A stretch of 64,000 bases of DNA. Origin: DUZB01 sp963747555 (lineage in GTDB: Bacteria > Desulfobacterota > DSM-4660 > Desulfatiglandales > Desulfatiglandaceae). Location: the NCBI GenBank assembly GCA_963747555.1, contig CAVVFZ010000015.1, forward strand, positions 60,769 to 124,768. The letters run 5' to 3'. Within the stretch, counting starts at the first letter, position 1. The number at the start of each line of letters is the position of its first letter. Shown here piece by piece: positions 34,568 to 42,800 of this stretch. The notes beneath the pieces are model-generated. The model had not been told where the DNA came from. It ran no database searches and saw nothing but the letters and a program-made list of their open reading frames with translations. The position numbers and the translations under genes were made by a program.

Positions 34568-35395
34568 GTGAAAAAGCTGCGATCCATACCGAAAAAGGGG
34601 CAGGGAGGAGAGACGTCAAGTTTCGAGGGCCCGTCCTCTGAATGGGAGGGCCTGAATCCGCGTGCTTTTGAAAGTGAAGCCGCGGCCATGGAAGTGAACG
34701 AACAAAGCGCCTTCCAGGTTAACAACCAGCCCATCGAACCTGGTTCAGGCAGACGAGGCAGCTCCGGGTTTTTGAAATGGATCTTTTTTATCCTGCTCAT
34801 CGGATATGGGCTCTTTTCCTATTCCCAAGTCCCGATCCTGACCTGGATTGGAAGCCTTCTTGTCGTGGAACATCCGGTGAAGAGGGCGGATCTCATCGTA
34901 TGCACACCCGGAGAGCCTTTTGCAGTGGGACTAATGGCGGCGGATTTATACAAAAAGAAAATGGCAAGAAATATCTTCATTCCCGAAACGCCACCACCTA
35001 CGGCCCTGATGCTGGTGAATGAGAAAGGGGGGCGCTTTCCCACTTCCGGGGAGCTTCTTTTCAGCATTCTGAAGACGTTAGGGGTGCCGGCCTCCGCCTG
35101 TATCCTTGGGAAGCAGTCTTCAGAAACCATCCAGGCAGAAGCGGAAGAAGTTCAAAGGCTGGTGCTTGATTTGGGGAAAAGCACCGTTATCCTGGTTTCT
35201 GCTCCTTGGAAATCCAGGCGTACCTGGTCCATTTTCGATCAGGTTTTCGAGGATGATCGGGTAGAAATCATGATGGCCCCATCCACCTACACCGATTTCA
35301 AACCCGATAACTGGTGGAAGACGGAAAAAACCTTACACGAAACCATCCTGGAGTTCCAGAAACTTTTTGGCTGGAAGGTGACGCAGATCTTTTGA
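34568..35395 (+). CDS. DUF218/YdcF-like membrane-anchored protein
   Basis: A 275-aa protein with a GTG start behind TTGGAGGG. Residues 1-65 are hydrophilic and low-complexity, one membrane helix spans about 68-92 (FLKWIFFILLIGYGLFSY), and the rest matches the DUF218/YdcF fold: RADLIVCTPGEP, AADLYKKKMARNIFI, LGVPASACI, an SSETIQAEAEE segment, VILVSAPWKSRRTWSIF and DNWWK. YdcF-family proteins bind nucleotide-like ligands and are linked to envelope polysaccharide biology, but no reaction is settled. The domain probably faces the periplasm. It sits between the hydrolase and the pseudokinase-like gene with gaps of 16 and 4 bp, so one transcript is likely. Confidence 0.8.
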   Translation: MKKLRSIPKKGQGGETSSFEGPSSEWEGLNPRAFESEAAAMEVNEQSAFQVNNQPIEPGSGRRGSSGFLKWIFFILLIGYGLFSYSQVPILTWIGSLLVVEHPVKRADLIVCTPGEPFAVGLMAADLYKKKMARNIFIPETPPPTALMLVNEKGGRFPTSGELLFSILKTLGVPASACILGKQSSETIQAEAEEVQRLVLDLGKSTVILVSAPWKSRRTWSIFDQVFEDDRVEIMMAPSTYTDFKPDNWWKTEKTLHETILEFQKLFGWKVTQIF

Positions 35396-35399
35396 AACG

Positions 35400-37049
35400 A
35401 TGGTGTTTGCGCCAAAAGCCTGTTCAGATGCGACTTCGGCATTCATGAGAAACATTGACTTCAAAAAAGAATTAACATCAGCTGAAGACGTTTTAAATGG
35501 CGAATCCTACGACTTTATGGCAAAATACCTGGCCGTCGGCCAATTGTGCGCCATGGCGGAGACAAACCCCGCGGTATTCAACCTGGAAACCGTTTCCATC
35601 CTCAAGGGTCTGTTCACCAATGCCATTGTCTACCGGCAAACCCAGTCATATTTTCTCCATAAAGAAACCGCCAATACCCTCTGCAGACTCGCTGTTTATT
35701 CCCGAGATGCGCCAGTAGCTCTGGAGGCCCGGCTCGCCGTCATGGACCTCCTTCAAACGGCGAAAGGACGAACCCACCGGGCCGTCGCCGAGGCCCTGGG
35801 GTCTCTTCCCTTCGCCATTGAAGGCCCTGTAATAAAAAACGGCCACGGCAAGAACATCCCTGTCGTGGGCTGGCGGGATCTTCTTGAAGAGACCGGTATG
35901 GTCCTTCATGATGCCCCATTTTTCATGGGAAGAAGTCTAGTGGGCGTTACCGGCAATGGGAGCCGGGTTCTTGTGGTCAAACTTGCCGGAGCGCAGCATT
36001 CCCCCCAATCCTTGCGTGCCGAAACCGACTGGCTGGACCATATGCGAAACGGCGACTATTCCTTCCCGGTAAAATTCCATGTTCCCCAACCCCTGAAGGT
36101 TCAAAACAGCTCCCTTTTCCAATTAGAGGATCTGCCCGTGCCCATTCCTGAAAATGGGGCGCTTCATCCGGACCGGAATGCCATCGCCTTTCTGGCCGGT
36201 AAGGACTATTTTCTTTATCCCAATGAATCGATCCCTGAAAAGCGATTGAATCCCGATCTGTTCAAGGAAGTCCTTTTGCGAAACGCTTTTCTTTTCGGGC
36301 GGCTTTCGTCATTGGGGATTCTCCATACGGCGCCCATTCCCCTCTTTCATAACCGGGTGCAGGGTTTTCGAAGGGACGACCATGGACTTTATGAGTGGCA
36401 GAGGGCGGGAAGGCTCGACCGGTGGCTGGAATCGTGTCTTCATCCCAATTTCGGGGTCTCCGGAATCAGGGATTTCGAACATTTCGAATCTTTCAAAGGC
36501 CAAAGCCGGATGCTGTATCCCCACATGGGAACCCAGCTTCTGAGCCTTCTTCTGGTGATTGGGAGTTACTTTCGAAACAAGGATACGAACAAGGTCGGTT
36601 TTGACCGGGAAGGAAACCCCGTGGATGCAAGGGACTGTTTCGACAAACCGTTTCTTACGGAACTCCTTGAGGGCGTTTTTTCGCACTACTATCTGGGTTT
36701 TGTGGGGAGAAAATTAACCGGACGGGCGCCTCTCGACATGGACAGCCTTTCCGCCCGCATGGTGGAGGAGATGGGAGTAGACCGCTATATGGAAGAAATC
36801 CTCCGTGTCACCGACCAGCAGGTCATGACCGATGAAGCGTTTTTCTCTTTTCTGGAGCAGAGAGGTTTTTCAAAGGAAGAAGCACGCCTATGGAAAAGGG
36901 GAGAGGAGGATATAACCCTTTTTACCGGCCCCCACCTGGGAGGATTCAATCAGCGCATATCCATTCCGGAACTCATCGAATCGGTGGGAACCATGGCCGC
37001 GTTGTGCATTTATGGGAAATACCTCGATCTGCGAAGCCGGGATCAGTAG
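35400..37049 (+). CDS. SidJ-like pseudokinase candidate
   Basis: A 549-aa cytoplasmic protein. Residues 1-145 form helical repeats resembling HEAT/armadillo. From about 170 a kinase-like fold is suggested: a Gly-containing strand-turn GRSLVGVTGNGSRV, a VAIK-like VLVVKLA (K194), an alpha-C-like Glu in SLRAETDWL (E208), a hinge-like QLEDLPVPIP, a catalytic-loop-like SLGILHTAPIPLFHNR (H317-N318), and acidic stretches near GIRDFEHF (~355) and FDREGNPVDARD (~401). No proper HRD or DFG motif is present. The pattern recalls the SidJ family of pseudokinases (protein glutamylases), known from Legionella effectors, and their free-living homologues. This assignment is from motif reading only. It closes the hydrolase-DUF218-pseudokinase run with a 4-bp gap. 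Confidence 0.55.
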   Translation: MVFAPKACSDATSAFMRNIDFKKELTSAEDVLNGESYDFMAKYLAVGQLCAMAETNPAVFNLETVSILKGLFTNAIVYRQTQSYFLHKETANTLCRLAVYSRDAPVALEARLAVMDLLQTAKGRTHRAVAEALGSLPFAIEGPVIKNGHGKNIPVVGWRDLLEETGMVLHDAPFFMGRSLVGVTGNGSRVLVVKLAGAQHSPQSLRAETDWLDHMRNGDYSFPVKFHVPQPLKVQNSSLFQLEDLPVPIPENGALHPDRNAIAFLAGKDYFLYPNESIPEKRLNPDLFKEVLLRNAFLFGRLSSLGILHTAPIPLFHNRVQGFRRDDHGLYEWQRAGRLDRWLESCLHPNFGVSGIRDFEHFESFKGQSRMLYPHMGTQLLSLLLVIGSYFRNKDTNKVGFDREGNPVDARDCFDKPFLTELLEGVFSHYYLGFVGRKLTGRAPLDMDSLSARMVEEMGVDRYMEEILRVTDQQVMTDEAFFSFLEQRGFSKEEARLWKRGEEDITLFTGPHLGGFNQRISIPELIESVGTMAALCIYGKYLDLRSRDQ

Positions 37050-37059
37050 GCAAAAAGGC

Positions 37060-37088
37060 TTGACAGCAAAATGGGCGGTGGCTATTTT
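37060..37088 (+). promoter_or_regulatory. Sigma-70 promoter of tetR-emrAB
   Basis: TTGACA (37060-37065), 17 nt, TATTTT (37083-37088). It begins 10 bp after the pseudokinase-like gene and points toward tetR, 575 bp away. The operator-like palindrome overlaps the expected start point. Confidence 0.6.
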
Positions 37089-37092
37089 TAAA

Positions 37093-37107
37093 ACTGACCG
37101 GTCGGTA
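37093..37107. promoter_or_regulatory. Candidate TetR operator
   Basis: ACTGACCGGTCGGT centres on the perfect palindrome GACCGGTC (37096-37103) and resembles the ACCGACCGGTCGGT-type operators of many TetR-family repressors. It lies about 8 bp past the -10 element, where bound repressor would block initiation. Confidence 0.55.
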
Positions 37108-37177
37108 TTGAGGCGACTATCGGTAATGGGTCTCCAAGCACTGATTTCCTTCGTACCGTGTCTGGAAACACAACAAC

Positions 37178-37451
37178 GACTTCGATAGCAGGTATCTTAT
37201 TCAAAAATACGGGCACGAATGGAGTCACGAGGTCTTTTTTGCTGCCGCATCTTGGATGAGCCTTCACCGACCGTCGAGAGGTCCTTCTATGCTGGTACAA
37301 CGGAGCCATTATTATCCATCCATTTTTCCGTACCGGCATAGAAGGGCCGTTGCTGCCATAGGAATCAGATGCGGCAGCAAAAAAGACCTCGTGACGGAAT
37401 GGCTTCCTGATGCTCGTATTTCGCTGCCGGGGGATTTGAATAGGATACGAT
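37178..37451. repeat. Inverted pair of a dispersed repeat
   Basis: Perfect 29-bp arms at 37224-37252 and 37367-37395 enclose a 114-bp loop. Outside the perfect arms, similarity continues imperfectly (GTATTT, TTTGAATA, GATAC blocks) to about 37178 and 37451. A third copy lies at 54247-54312. The core reads AAAAAGACCT-NN-TGAC and ends in TTTGAATAG-GAT. No transposase is present. Confidence 0.75.
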
Positions 37452-37475
37452 AGCTGTTACCCCGGTTTCTATAAG

Positions 37476-37646
37476 AGCCTGTTTGAAAATTATCTCGTCG
37501 CGAGGTTGAGCGAGGCTTTCAAGGGCAAGGAAGCAAGAAAATGGGGATGGAAGCGTAGTCGGGCTACGGTGAAGACCCATTTTAGCAGCTGACGCAGCCA
37601 TTGGAAGCCACAGCCGACCGCAGCAGGGATAATTTTCAAACAGGCT
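37476..37646. mobile_element. MITE-like element with 19-bp terminal repeats
   Basis: AGCCTGTTTGAAAATTATC (37476-37494) and its exact reverse complement (37628-37646) bound 171 bp without coding capacity. A TAAG on the left (37472-37475) and near the right end (37648-37651) may be target duplication. The right terminus resembles a sequence at 54081-54094. Confidence 0.65.
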
Positions 37647-37662
37647 TTAAGAGCGGATCAAC

Positions 37663-38244
37663 ATGCAGGTAATGGATGAAGATAAACGCATCAGAATTCT
37701 GACGGCAGCGGCCGAACGGTTCGCTTCTCAGCCCTTCCACAGGGTGCTGCTCAGCGACGTGGCTGAAGCGGCCGGTGTGGGCAAGGGGACGTTATACATC
37801 TATTTCAAGAACAAGGAAGATCTCTACCTTTCAGTGCTCTATAGCGGTTTTACAAGTCTGGTGGAGAGGGTTCGAAACCAGATGAGCGGAGAAGCGCGAA
37901 ATCCGGTGGAAAAACTGGAGACCGCTGTTCGTGAAATTGTTCATTTTGCTTACGAAAATCCTTATGTCTTCGAACTGATGCGCACTACGTCCGGCCGGGA
38001 AGCTTTCAGTAGTTCCGATTGGGGCAGAAAGCGCATGGAACTCAAGTCGCTGCTTGAGTCGATCATTCGACAGGGGATTCGCCAGGGAGAATTTACGGAT
38101 CCCCATCCGGAATTGACCGCACGGTTTATTCCCGGACTTGTTCGTTCGGTGATGATCGAAGCCGATTCCTTCATCGATCAGCAAACATTGATGACGCATA
38201 TTTTGCGTTTTGTGAAGGCCGCACTCACGAGCAAGCAGGTCTAA
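37663..38244 (+). CDS. TetR family transcriptional repressor
   Basis: A 193-aa regulator with the N-terminal TetR helix-turn-helix (RILTAAAERFA, LLSDVAEAAGVGKGTLYIYFKNKEDLY) and an all-helical ligand-binding C-terminus. It lies upstream of emrA/emrB homologues and most likely represses them in response to a pump substrate. Start at 37663 or the ATG at 37672 (AGGTA upstream); both keep the DNA-binding domain. The operator it would bind is probably the palindrome at 37093-37107, with repeats inserted between. Confidence 0.93.
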   Translation: MQVMDEDKRIRILTAAAERFASQPFHRVLLSDVAEAAGVGKGTLYIYFKNKEDLYLSVLYSGFTSLVERVRNQMSGEARNPVEKLETAVREIVHFAYENPYVFELMRTTSGREAFSSSDWGRKRMELKSLLESIIRQGIRQGEFTDPHPELTARFIPGLVRSVMIEADSFIDQQTLMTHILRFVKAALTSKQV

Positions 38245-38419
38245 CGTGAACCCGGTTGCGGGATATCCGCATGTATTTCAGTATTCAGAGATAAACAGAC
38301 CATGACCTCTGCCAATCGAAAATTCAACAGGACAGAATGACAGGACGTTAAGCAAGACGAAACCCGATCCGGAGGTTCCAGGCCCAGGCCATTCGCCGAA
38401 ATCAAGACGCCGCATCGTA

Positions 38420-39745
38420 TTGCGGATGGTGGTGATTGCGCTGGCTGTCACCACGCTGAGTTTTGGTGTTCTTTACTATGTGCAGTCATTGTCCCACGAA
38501 TCCACGGACGACGCCTTCATCGATGGGCATATCATCGCGGTGAGCCCACGGGTGGCCGGGCATGTGGCCCGGGTTTATGTAACGGACAACCAGTGGGTCA
38601 AGGCCGGTGATCGATTGATCGATCTGGATCCCGCCGATTTTCAAGTTCGAGTCGATGCAGCGGAAGCAACCCTTGCGGCGGCCCGGGCTACCCGGCATTC
38701 ACGCAATGTTGAGGTGGATCTGATCGCTGTTACTGCAGAGGCTGATCTGAATGGGGCAAAGGCCGATGTGGAAGCGGCCGAAGCCGCGGTTGAAGCCGCC
38801 AGGGCACAGGCCGCAGAGGCCGCCAGTCAGGATGAACAGGCCAAGGCGCAAATTGCCATAGCCGATGCGGCCCTGGCCCAGGCCGAGGCAGAGGTCGATT
38901 CGGCGGCCGCCAGACACACCCGGGACTCCGAAGACCTGAAACGGTTTGAGGAAATGCGCACCGCCCGGACTGTTTCGGAACGAGATTTGGATCATGCGGT
39001 GGCCGCGGAACGGATATCCGCGGCTGAATTGAAGGCGGCTGAAAAGAGAGTCGAGACCTATCGTTCCACTCTGCGGCAGTCAAAGGCGGCCCTGAACGCC
39101 GCGGGAGACAATGAGCGCCGGACGGATGCACAGGTGGAGGTCGCGAAGGCGCGGCTAAATCAGGCCGAGGCCCGTCTGGCGGCTGCCCAATCCGCTCCCA
39201 AACAAGTGGAACAGCGCCGTTCACTATTCGAAGTATCGGGTGCGGATGTGGAAAAGGCGAAGGCCCAGGTGGAGCAGGCCCGCCTGAACCTTTCTTATAC
39301 CCGGATCAGTGCCCCGACCGATGGTTTTGTGACGAAAAAGGCGGTCGAACCCGGCGCCTTTGTGCAGGTGGGTCAGTCCCTGCTGGCCGTCATACCAAAA
39401 AAGGTATGGGTAACGGCCAATTTTAAGGAAACCCAGCTTACGCACATGCGGCCCGGCCAGCCGGTTGAAATCACGGTGGATGCCTATCCCGAGCTCCGAT
39501 TACAGGGGCATGTGGAAAGCATTCAGCGCGGAACGGGCGCCCGTTTCAGTCTCCTCCCGCCGGAAAATGCCACCGGCAACTATGTGAAGGTTGTCCAGCG
39601 GGTGCCGGTCAAGATAACCTTTGATAAAGATCCGGAGACGGAAAAGGTCCTCCTGACGCCGGGCATGTCGGTGGTTCCCGATGTGAATGTAGCCGCAGGG
39701 GACCCAGGAATGATAAGGCAGGCAGGAGCCTTGGCCAAACCATGA
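38420..39745 (+). CDS. EmrA/HlyD-type membrane fusion protein
   Basis: A 441-aa periplasmic adaptor: a short N-terminal membrane helix (VVIALAVTTLSFGVLYYV), a biotinyl-lipoyl-like half (STDDAFIDGHIIAVSPRVAGHV), a long coiled-coil hairpin rich in Ala/Glu/Arg (~75-270), the second lipoyl half (ISAPTDGFVTKKAVEPGAFV) and a C-terminal beta domain. It bridges an inner-membrane MFS pump and an outer-membrane TolC-type channel. The TTG at 38420 has no ribosome site, and the same frame is open and protein-like back to 38306 without ATG/GTG. An ATG at 38302 in another frame could be the true start if there is a one-base error. ATGA overlap joins it to emrB. Confidence 0.88.
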   Translation: MRMVVIALAVTTLSFGVLYYVQSLSHESTDDAFIDGHIIAVSPRVAGHVARVYVTDNQWVKAGDRLIDLDPADFQVRVDAAEATLAAARATRHSRNVEVDLIAVTAEADLNGAKADVEAAEAAVEAARAQAAEAASQDEQAKAQIAIADAALAQAEAEVDSAAARHTRDSEDLKRFEEMRTARTVSERDLDHAVAAERISAAELKAAEKRVETYRSTLRQSKAALNAAGDNERRTDAQVEVAKARLNQAEARLAAAQSAPKQVEQRRSLFEVSGADVEKAKAQVEQARLNLSYTRISAPTDGFVTKKAVEPGAFVQVGQSLLAVIPKKVWVTANFKETQLTHMRPGQPVEITVDAYPELRLQGHVESIQRGTGARFSLLPPENATGNYVKVVQRVPVKITFDKDPETEKVLLTPGMSVVPDVNVAAGDPGMIRQAGALAKP

Positions 39746-41331
39746 AAAGACCGGCGCCGGCACACGCGGGTTCTGCGCCAACGATCGAGGCGAACAAATG
39801 GCTGGTGGCGGGAACCGTTCTTTTCGGGTCATTCATGGCGGTCATGGACATCAGTGTGGTCAATGTCGCTCTGCCCCATATGATGGGCAGTTTCAGTGAA
39901 GACATGTCCACCATCACCTGGGTGGCCACCTCCTACAGTATCGCGGAGATTATCATGGTGACCATGGCCGGGTGGCTGAGCACGCTCATGGGTCGCAAAC
40001 GCCTTTACCTCTACTCCTTCGGCCTTTTTACTCTCGGTTCCGTCCTCTGTGGCACGGCGGTAAGTTTTCGTCAAATGCTCTTCTATAGAATTTTACAGGG
40101 AGTTGGCGGCGGCGCCTTGATTCCGGTCTCCCAGGCCATTCTTCGGGAATCCTTTCCCCAGGAAGAGCAAGGGATGGCCATGGCCATCTATGGTATGGGT
40201 GTGGTTCTGGCGCCGGCCATGGGCCCGATACTGGGCGGATGGTTGACCGATCGATACGGCTGGCCCTGGATCTTTTTTATCAACATACCGGTCAGTGTGG
40301 TCGGTATGTTGATGGTGGGCGCGTTTGTCAGGGATCCTGACTACCTGCGCCGCGGTGTTCATAAGGTCGACTGGATCGGTATTTTCCTGCTGGCAATTGC
40401 CCTGACGACCATGCAGATTGTTCTTGAGCGCGGACAAAGTGAAAACTGGTTTGACTCGCATATGATCCTGGTAGGGACGGCCATCTGTGCATCCGCCCTG
40501 TTGCTTCTGGTTTACTGGGAATTGAAGACGCCGGAACCGGTGATCAACCTTCGCATCCTGCGCGATATTCCCCTGTCGCTCGGTTGCGTCATGGGCCTCA
40601 TTTTCGGCATAGCGCTTTTTGGGACCACCTTCATCCTCCCGCAGTTCACCCAGACACTTCTGGGGTATTCGGCATTTGATGCCGGACTGGTCCTGATGCC
40701 GCGCGCCCTCATGATGTTGCTGTGCATGCCCCTTGTCGGCCGACTTTACAATAGTGTCGACTCACGTCTTCTGGTGCTGTTCGGCACCGGGGCTATCTGC
40801 TGGAGCTATTATGACCTTGCGCACCTGTCGCTTCAGGCCGGATACTGGAATATCGTCCCTGCGATGTTCCTGATGGGGATTGGTATGCCGGCCATGTTCG
40901 TGACCATCAGTACCCTTTCACTGGCCACCATACCGAGACCGAACATGACCGAGGCCACAAGCCTGTATACCCTGGCACGGCGGGTCGGCGGCAACATCGG
41001 CTACGCCCTGGTGGCCACCATCGTTGCCCGCAATCAGCAGATTCACCACGCGCAGCTGGCGGATCATATCAATCCATTCAATCCGCTGTACAATGAATAC
41101 AGCCGGATGGCCGCAAAAATCCTGGGACGCGCGGGGCTCAATCCCGAAGCTCTCCGCCAGGCCGGGCATGCCCTGGTCAACAGAATCATCAATTTGCAGG
41201 CAACCATGATGGCATACAACGATGTCTCATGGTTTTTCGGCATCCTTTTCCTGAGCGTTGTCCCCTTCATTTTCCTGCTGCCGAGACATGCGACGCTCTC
41301 AGGCAAACATCCCAAGACGCCCGGTCATTAA
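39742..41331 (+). CDS. EmrB/QacA-type MFS drug efflux transporter
   Basis: A 529-aa proton-driven exporter of the DHA2 (14-TM) family. It shows MDISVVNVALP in TM1 with the acidic residue, WVATSYSIAEIIM in TM2, GRKRLYLYS after TM2, RILQGVGGGALIP in TM4 and GPILGGWLTDRYGWPWIFFINIP in TM5. It probably exports lipophilic compounds through EmrA and a TolC channel; no tolC is encoded nearby. ATGA overlap with emrA shows coupled translation. Confidence 0.94.
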   Translation: MKRPAPAHAGSAPTIEANKWLVAGTVLFGSFMAVMDISVVNVALPHMMGSFSEDMSTITWVATSYSIAEIIMVTMAGWLSTLMGRKRLYLYSFGLFTLGSVLCGTAVSFRQMLFYRILQGVGGGALIPVSQAILRESFPQEEQGMAMAIYGMGVVLAPAMGPILGGWLTDRYGWPWIFFINIPVSVVGMLMVGAFVRDPDYLRRGVHKVDWIGIFLLAIALTTMQIVLERGQSENWFDSHMILVGTAICASALLLLVYWELKTPEPVINLRILRDIPLSLGCVMGLIFGIALFGTTFILPQFTQTLLGYSAFDAGLVLMPRALMMLLCMPLVGRLYNSVDSRLLVLFGTGAICWSYYDLAHLSLQAGYWNIVPAMFLMGIGMPAMFVTISTLSLATIPRPNMTEATSLYTLARRVGGNIGYALVATIVARNQQIHHAQLADHINPFNPLYNEYSRMAAKILGRAGLNPEALRQAGHALVNRIINLQATMMAYNDVSWFFGILFLSVVPFIFLLPRHATLSGKHPKTPGH

Positions 41332-41412
41332 TCGAAATTGGAGATCACAGAGTATCCGCCTGATTTAATCCTTCTGGAACGTTTACGATTGCGTTTGCCT
41401 TTGCAGAAGACT

Positions 41413-41442
41413 TTGACAAAACATCCCTCTATGCACTATCTT
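41413..41442 (+). promoter_or_regulatory. Possible promoter upstream of HAD gene
   Basis: TTGACA (41413-41418), 18 nt, TATCTT (41437-41442). A 6-bp inverted repeat, CCGCAG-A-CTGCGG (41470-41482), lies between it and the start at 41526. Confidence 0.4.
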
Positions 41443-41525
41443 GGTTCTGAAAATTATTTCGGAGCGTAACCGCAGACTGCGGGAGCAAGTCATATCCTCT
41501 GATGCTTACCAAGGGTGGAGTCAAA

Positions 41526-42167
41526 ATGGTCATTCTATTTGATTTTGACGGTACGATCGCGGATTCATTTTCCATATTCCTGCACTGTATGAACCAATTT
41601 TCAAAGGCTTACGGTTATGAGGAGATACAGGACTCTGCGGAGAACAGGAAGAAAGGAATGCGGCGGATTCTCAGTGAGGATATGAAGATATCGTCGGAAA
41701 TGATCCTCCCGTATTCCGACCGGATCAGGGATGAAATAGAGGAAAATTACCAAGCATTGCCCCTGTTTCCGGCTGTGAAAGGGATCGTCACGGAGCTCTT
41801 GAAAGATCATACACTGGGTATTGTGTCCACCAATTCCAAAACAATTGTTCAAAAGACTCTCAAGCAGGAATCTCTGAATATCGATCTTTTGTATGCGGAT
41901 ATCTCTCTGGGAAAAAAGGGGGAGGTTCTCATGAAAATAACAGGAAACGGTTTATGGGCTTCTTCCGACTTTATCTACGTGGGCGATGAATGCAGGGATA
42001 TCGAGGCCTGCCGGACGGTGGGAATACCAATCGTTGCCGTGACGTGGGGCTTTGATTCAAGGGAAGATCTGAAATCCTGTCACCCCGATTATTTGATTGA
42101 CGACCCTTCGGGACTTGTTAAAATAATAAATATTGAGGTAAAGAAGCAGGTCCAAAAAAATCATTGA
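41526..42167 (+). CDS. HAD family hydrolase
   Basis: A 213-aa HAD-superfamily phosphatase of the phosphoglycolate-phosphatase type. Motif I is FDFDGT (nucleophile D6, acid D8), motif II is VSTNS, motif III Lys is in LGKKGEVL, and motif IV is YVGDECRDIEAC. A helical cap sits between motifs I and II. The start at 41526 is chosen because GGTGGAG precedes it and the motif begins at once; an ATG at 41502 is in frame. Substrate unknown. Confidence 0.9.
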   Translation: MVILFDFDGTIADSFSIFLHCMNQFSKAYGYEEIQDSAENRKKGMRRILSEDMKISSEMILPYSDRIRDEIEENYQALPLFPAVKGIVTELLKDHTLGIVSTNSKTIVQKTLKQESLNIDLLYADISLGKKGEVLMKITGNGLWASSDFIYVGDECRDIEACRTVGIPIVAVTWGFDSREDLKSCHPDYLIDDPSGLVKIINIEVKKQVQKNH

Positions 42168-42233
42168 TGGATAGAAACCAGCGATGAACCACATGCAATA
42201 GAAGAACATCACACAACAGCCAGGAGAAAGAAA

Positions 42234-42800
42234 ATGAAAGTAGTTGGATTCAATGGCAGCCCACGAAAAAACGGCAACACCGGTATTCTGATCCGCAAGA
42301 TTTTCCATGAACTGGAGAAGGAAGGGATCGAGACGGAATTGATTCAGCTTTCTTACAAAAAGATTCATGGATGCATAGCGTGCTACAAGTGCATGGAGAA
42401 TAAGGATTATCGTTGCGCCATAGACGATGACAGCGTAAATGAATATATTGAAAAAATAGAACAGGCGCAGGGTGTTGTTCTGGGATCGCCGGTTTACTTT
42501 ATGGATGTGACGCCCGAGATGAAAGCATTGATTGACAGGGTCGGTTTTGTTTCCAGATCGAACGGGGGGATGTTCAGGGACAAGATCGGTGCCCTGGTCG
42601 CTGCGGCTCGCCGAACAGGCGCCATGCATACGCTCGACTCCATGGGTCATTTTCTTTTAAGTATGGAGATGATCATTGTGGGCCGTGCCATTGGATTGGG
42701 CATGAATGAGGGGGACGTGGAAAAGGATGAAGAGGGCGTGATGCTGGCAAATGCCCTTGGGCAAAGGATGGCCCGGCTGCTTAAGAAGCTCTATGCTTGA
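42234..42800 (+). CDS. Flavodoxin-fold reductase with Fe-S-like Cys motif
   Basis: A 188-aa NADPH-dependent FMN reductase-like flavoprotein. The phosphate-binding loop is GFNGSPRKNGNT, and the compact cysteine motif C47-C50-C53...C61 (GCIACYKC) matches archaeal and anaerobe iron-sulfur flavoproteins. It probably shuttles electrons from ferredoxin in the cytoplasm. AGGAG is present 9 bp upstream. Its end overlaps the convergent NFACT-R gene by 10 bp. Confidence 0.9.
   Translation: MKVVGFNGSPRKNGNTGILIRKIFHELEKEGIETELIQLSYKKIHGCIACYKCMENKDYRCAIDDDSVNEYIEKIEQAQGVVLGSPVYFMDVTPEMKALIDRVGFVSRSNGGMFRDKIGALVAAARRTGAMHTLDSMGHFLLSMEMIIVGRAIGLGMNEGDVEKDEEGVMLANALGQRMARLLKKLYA

Larger units (their letters stand above)
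37050..37662. other. Repeat-filled leader of the efflux operon
   Basis: A 613-bp region that starts with a promoter (37060-37088) and TetR-like operator (37093-37107), then holds the inverted repeat 37224-37395 and the MITE-like element 37476-37646, and ends at tetR. The short frames here look non-coding. Confidence 0.7.
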
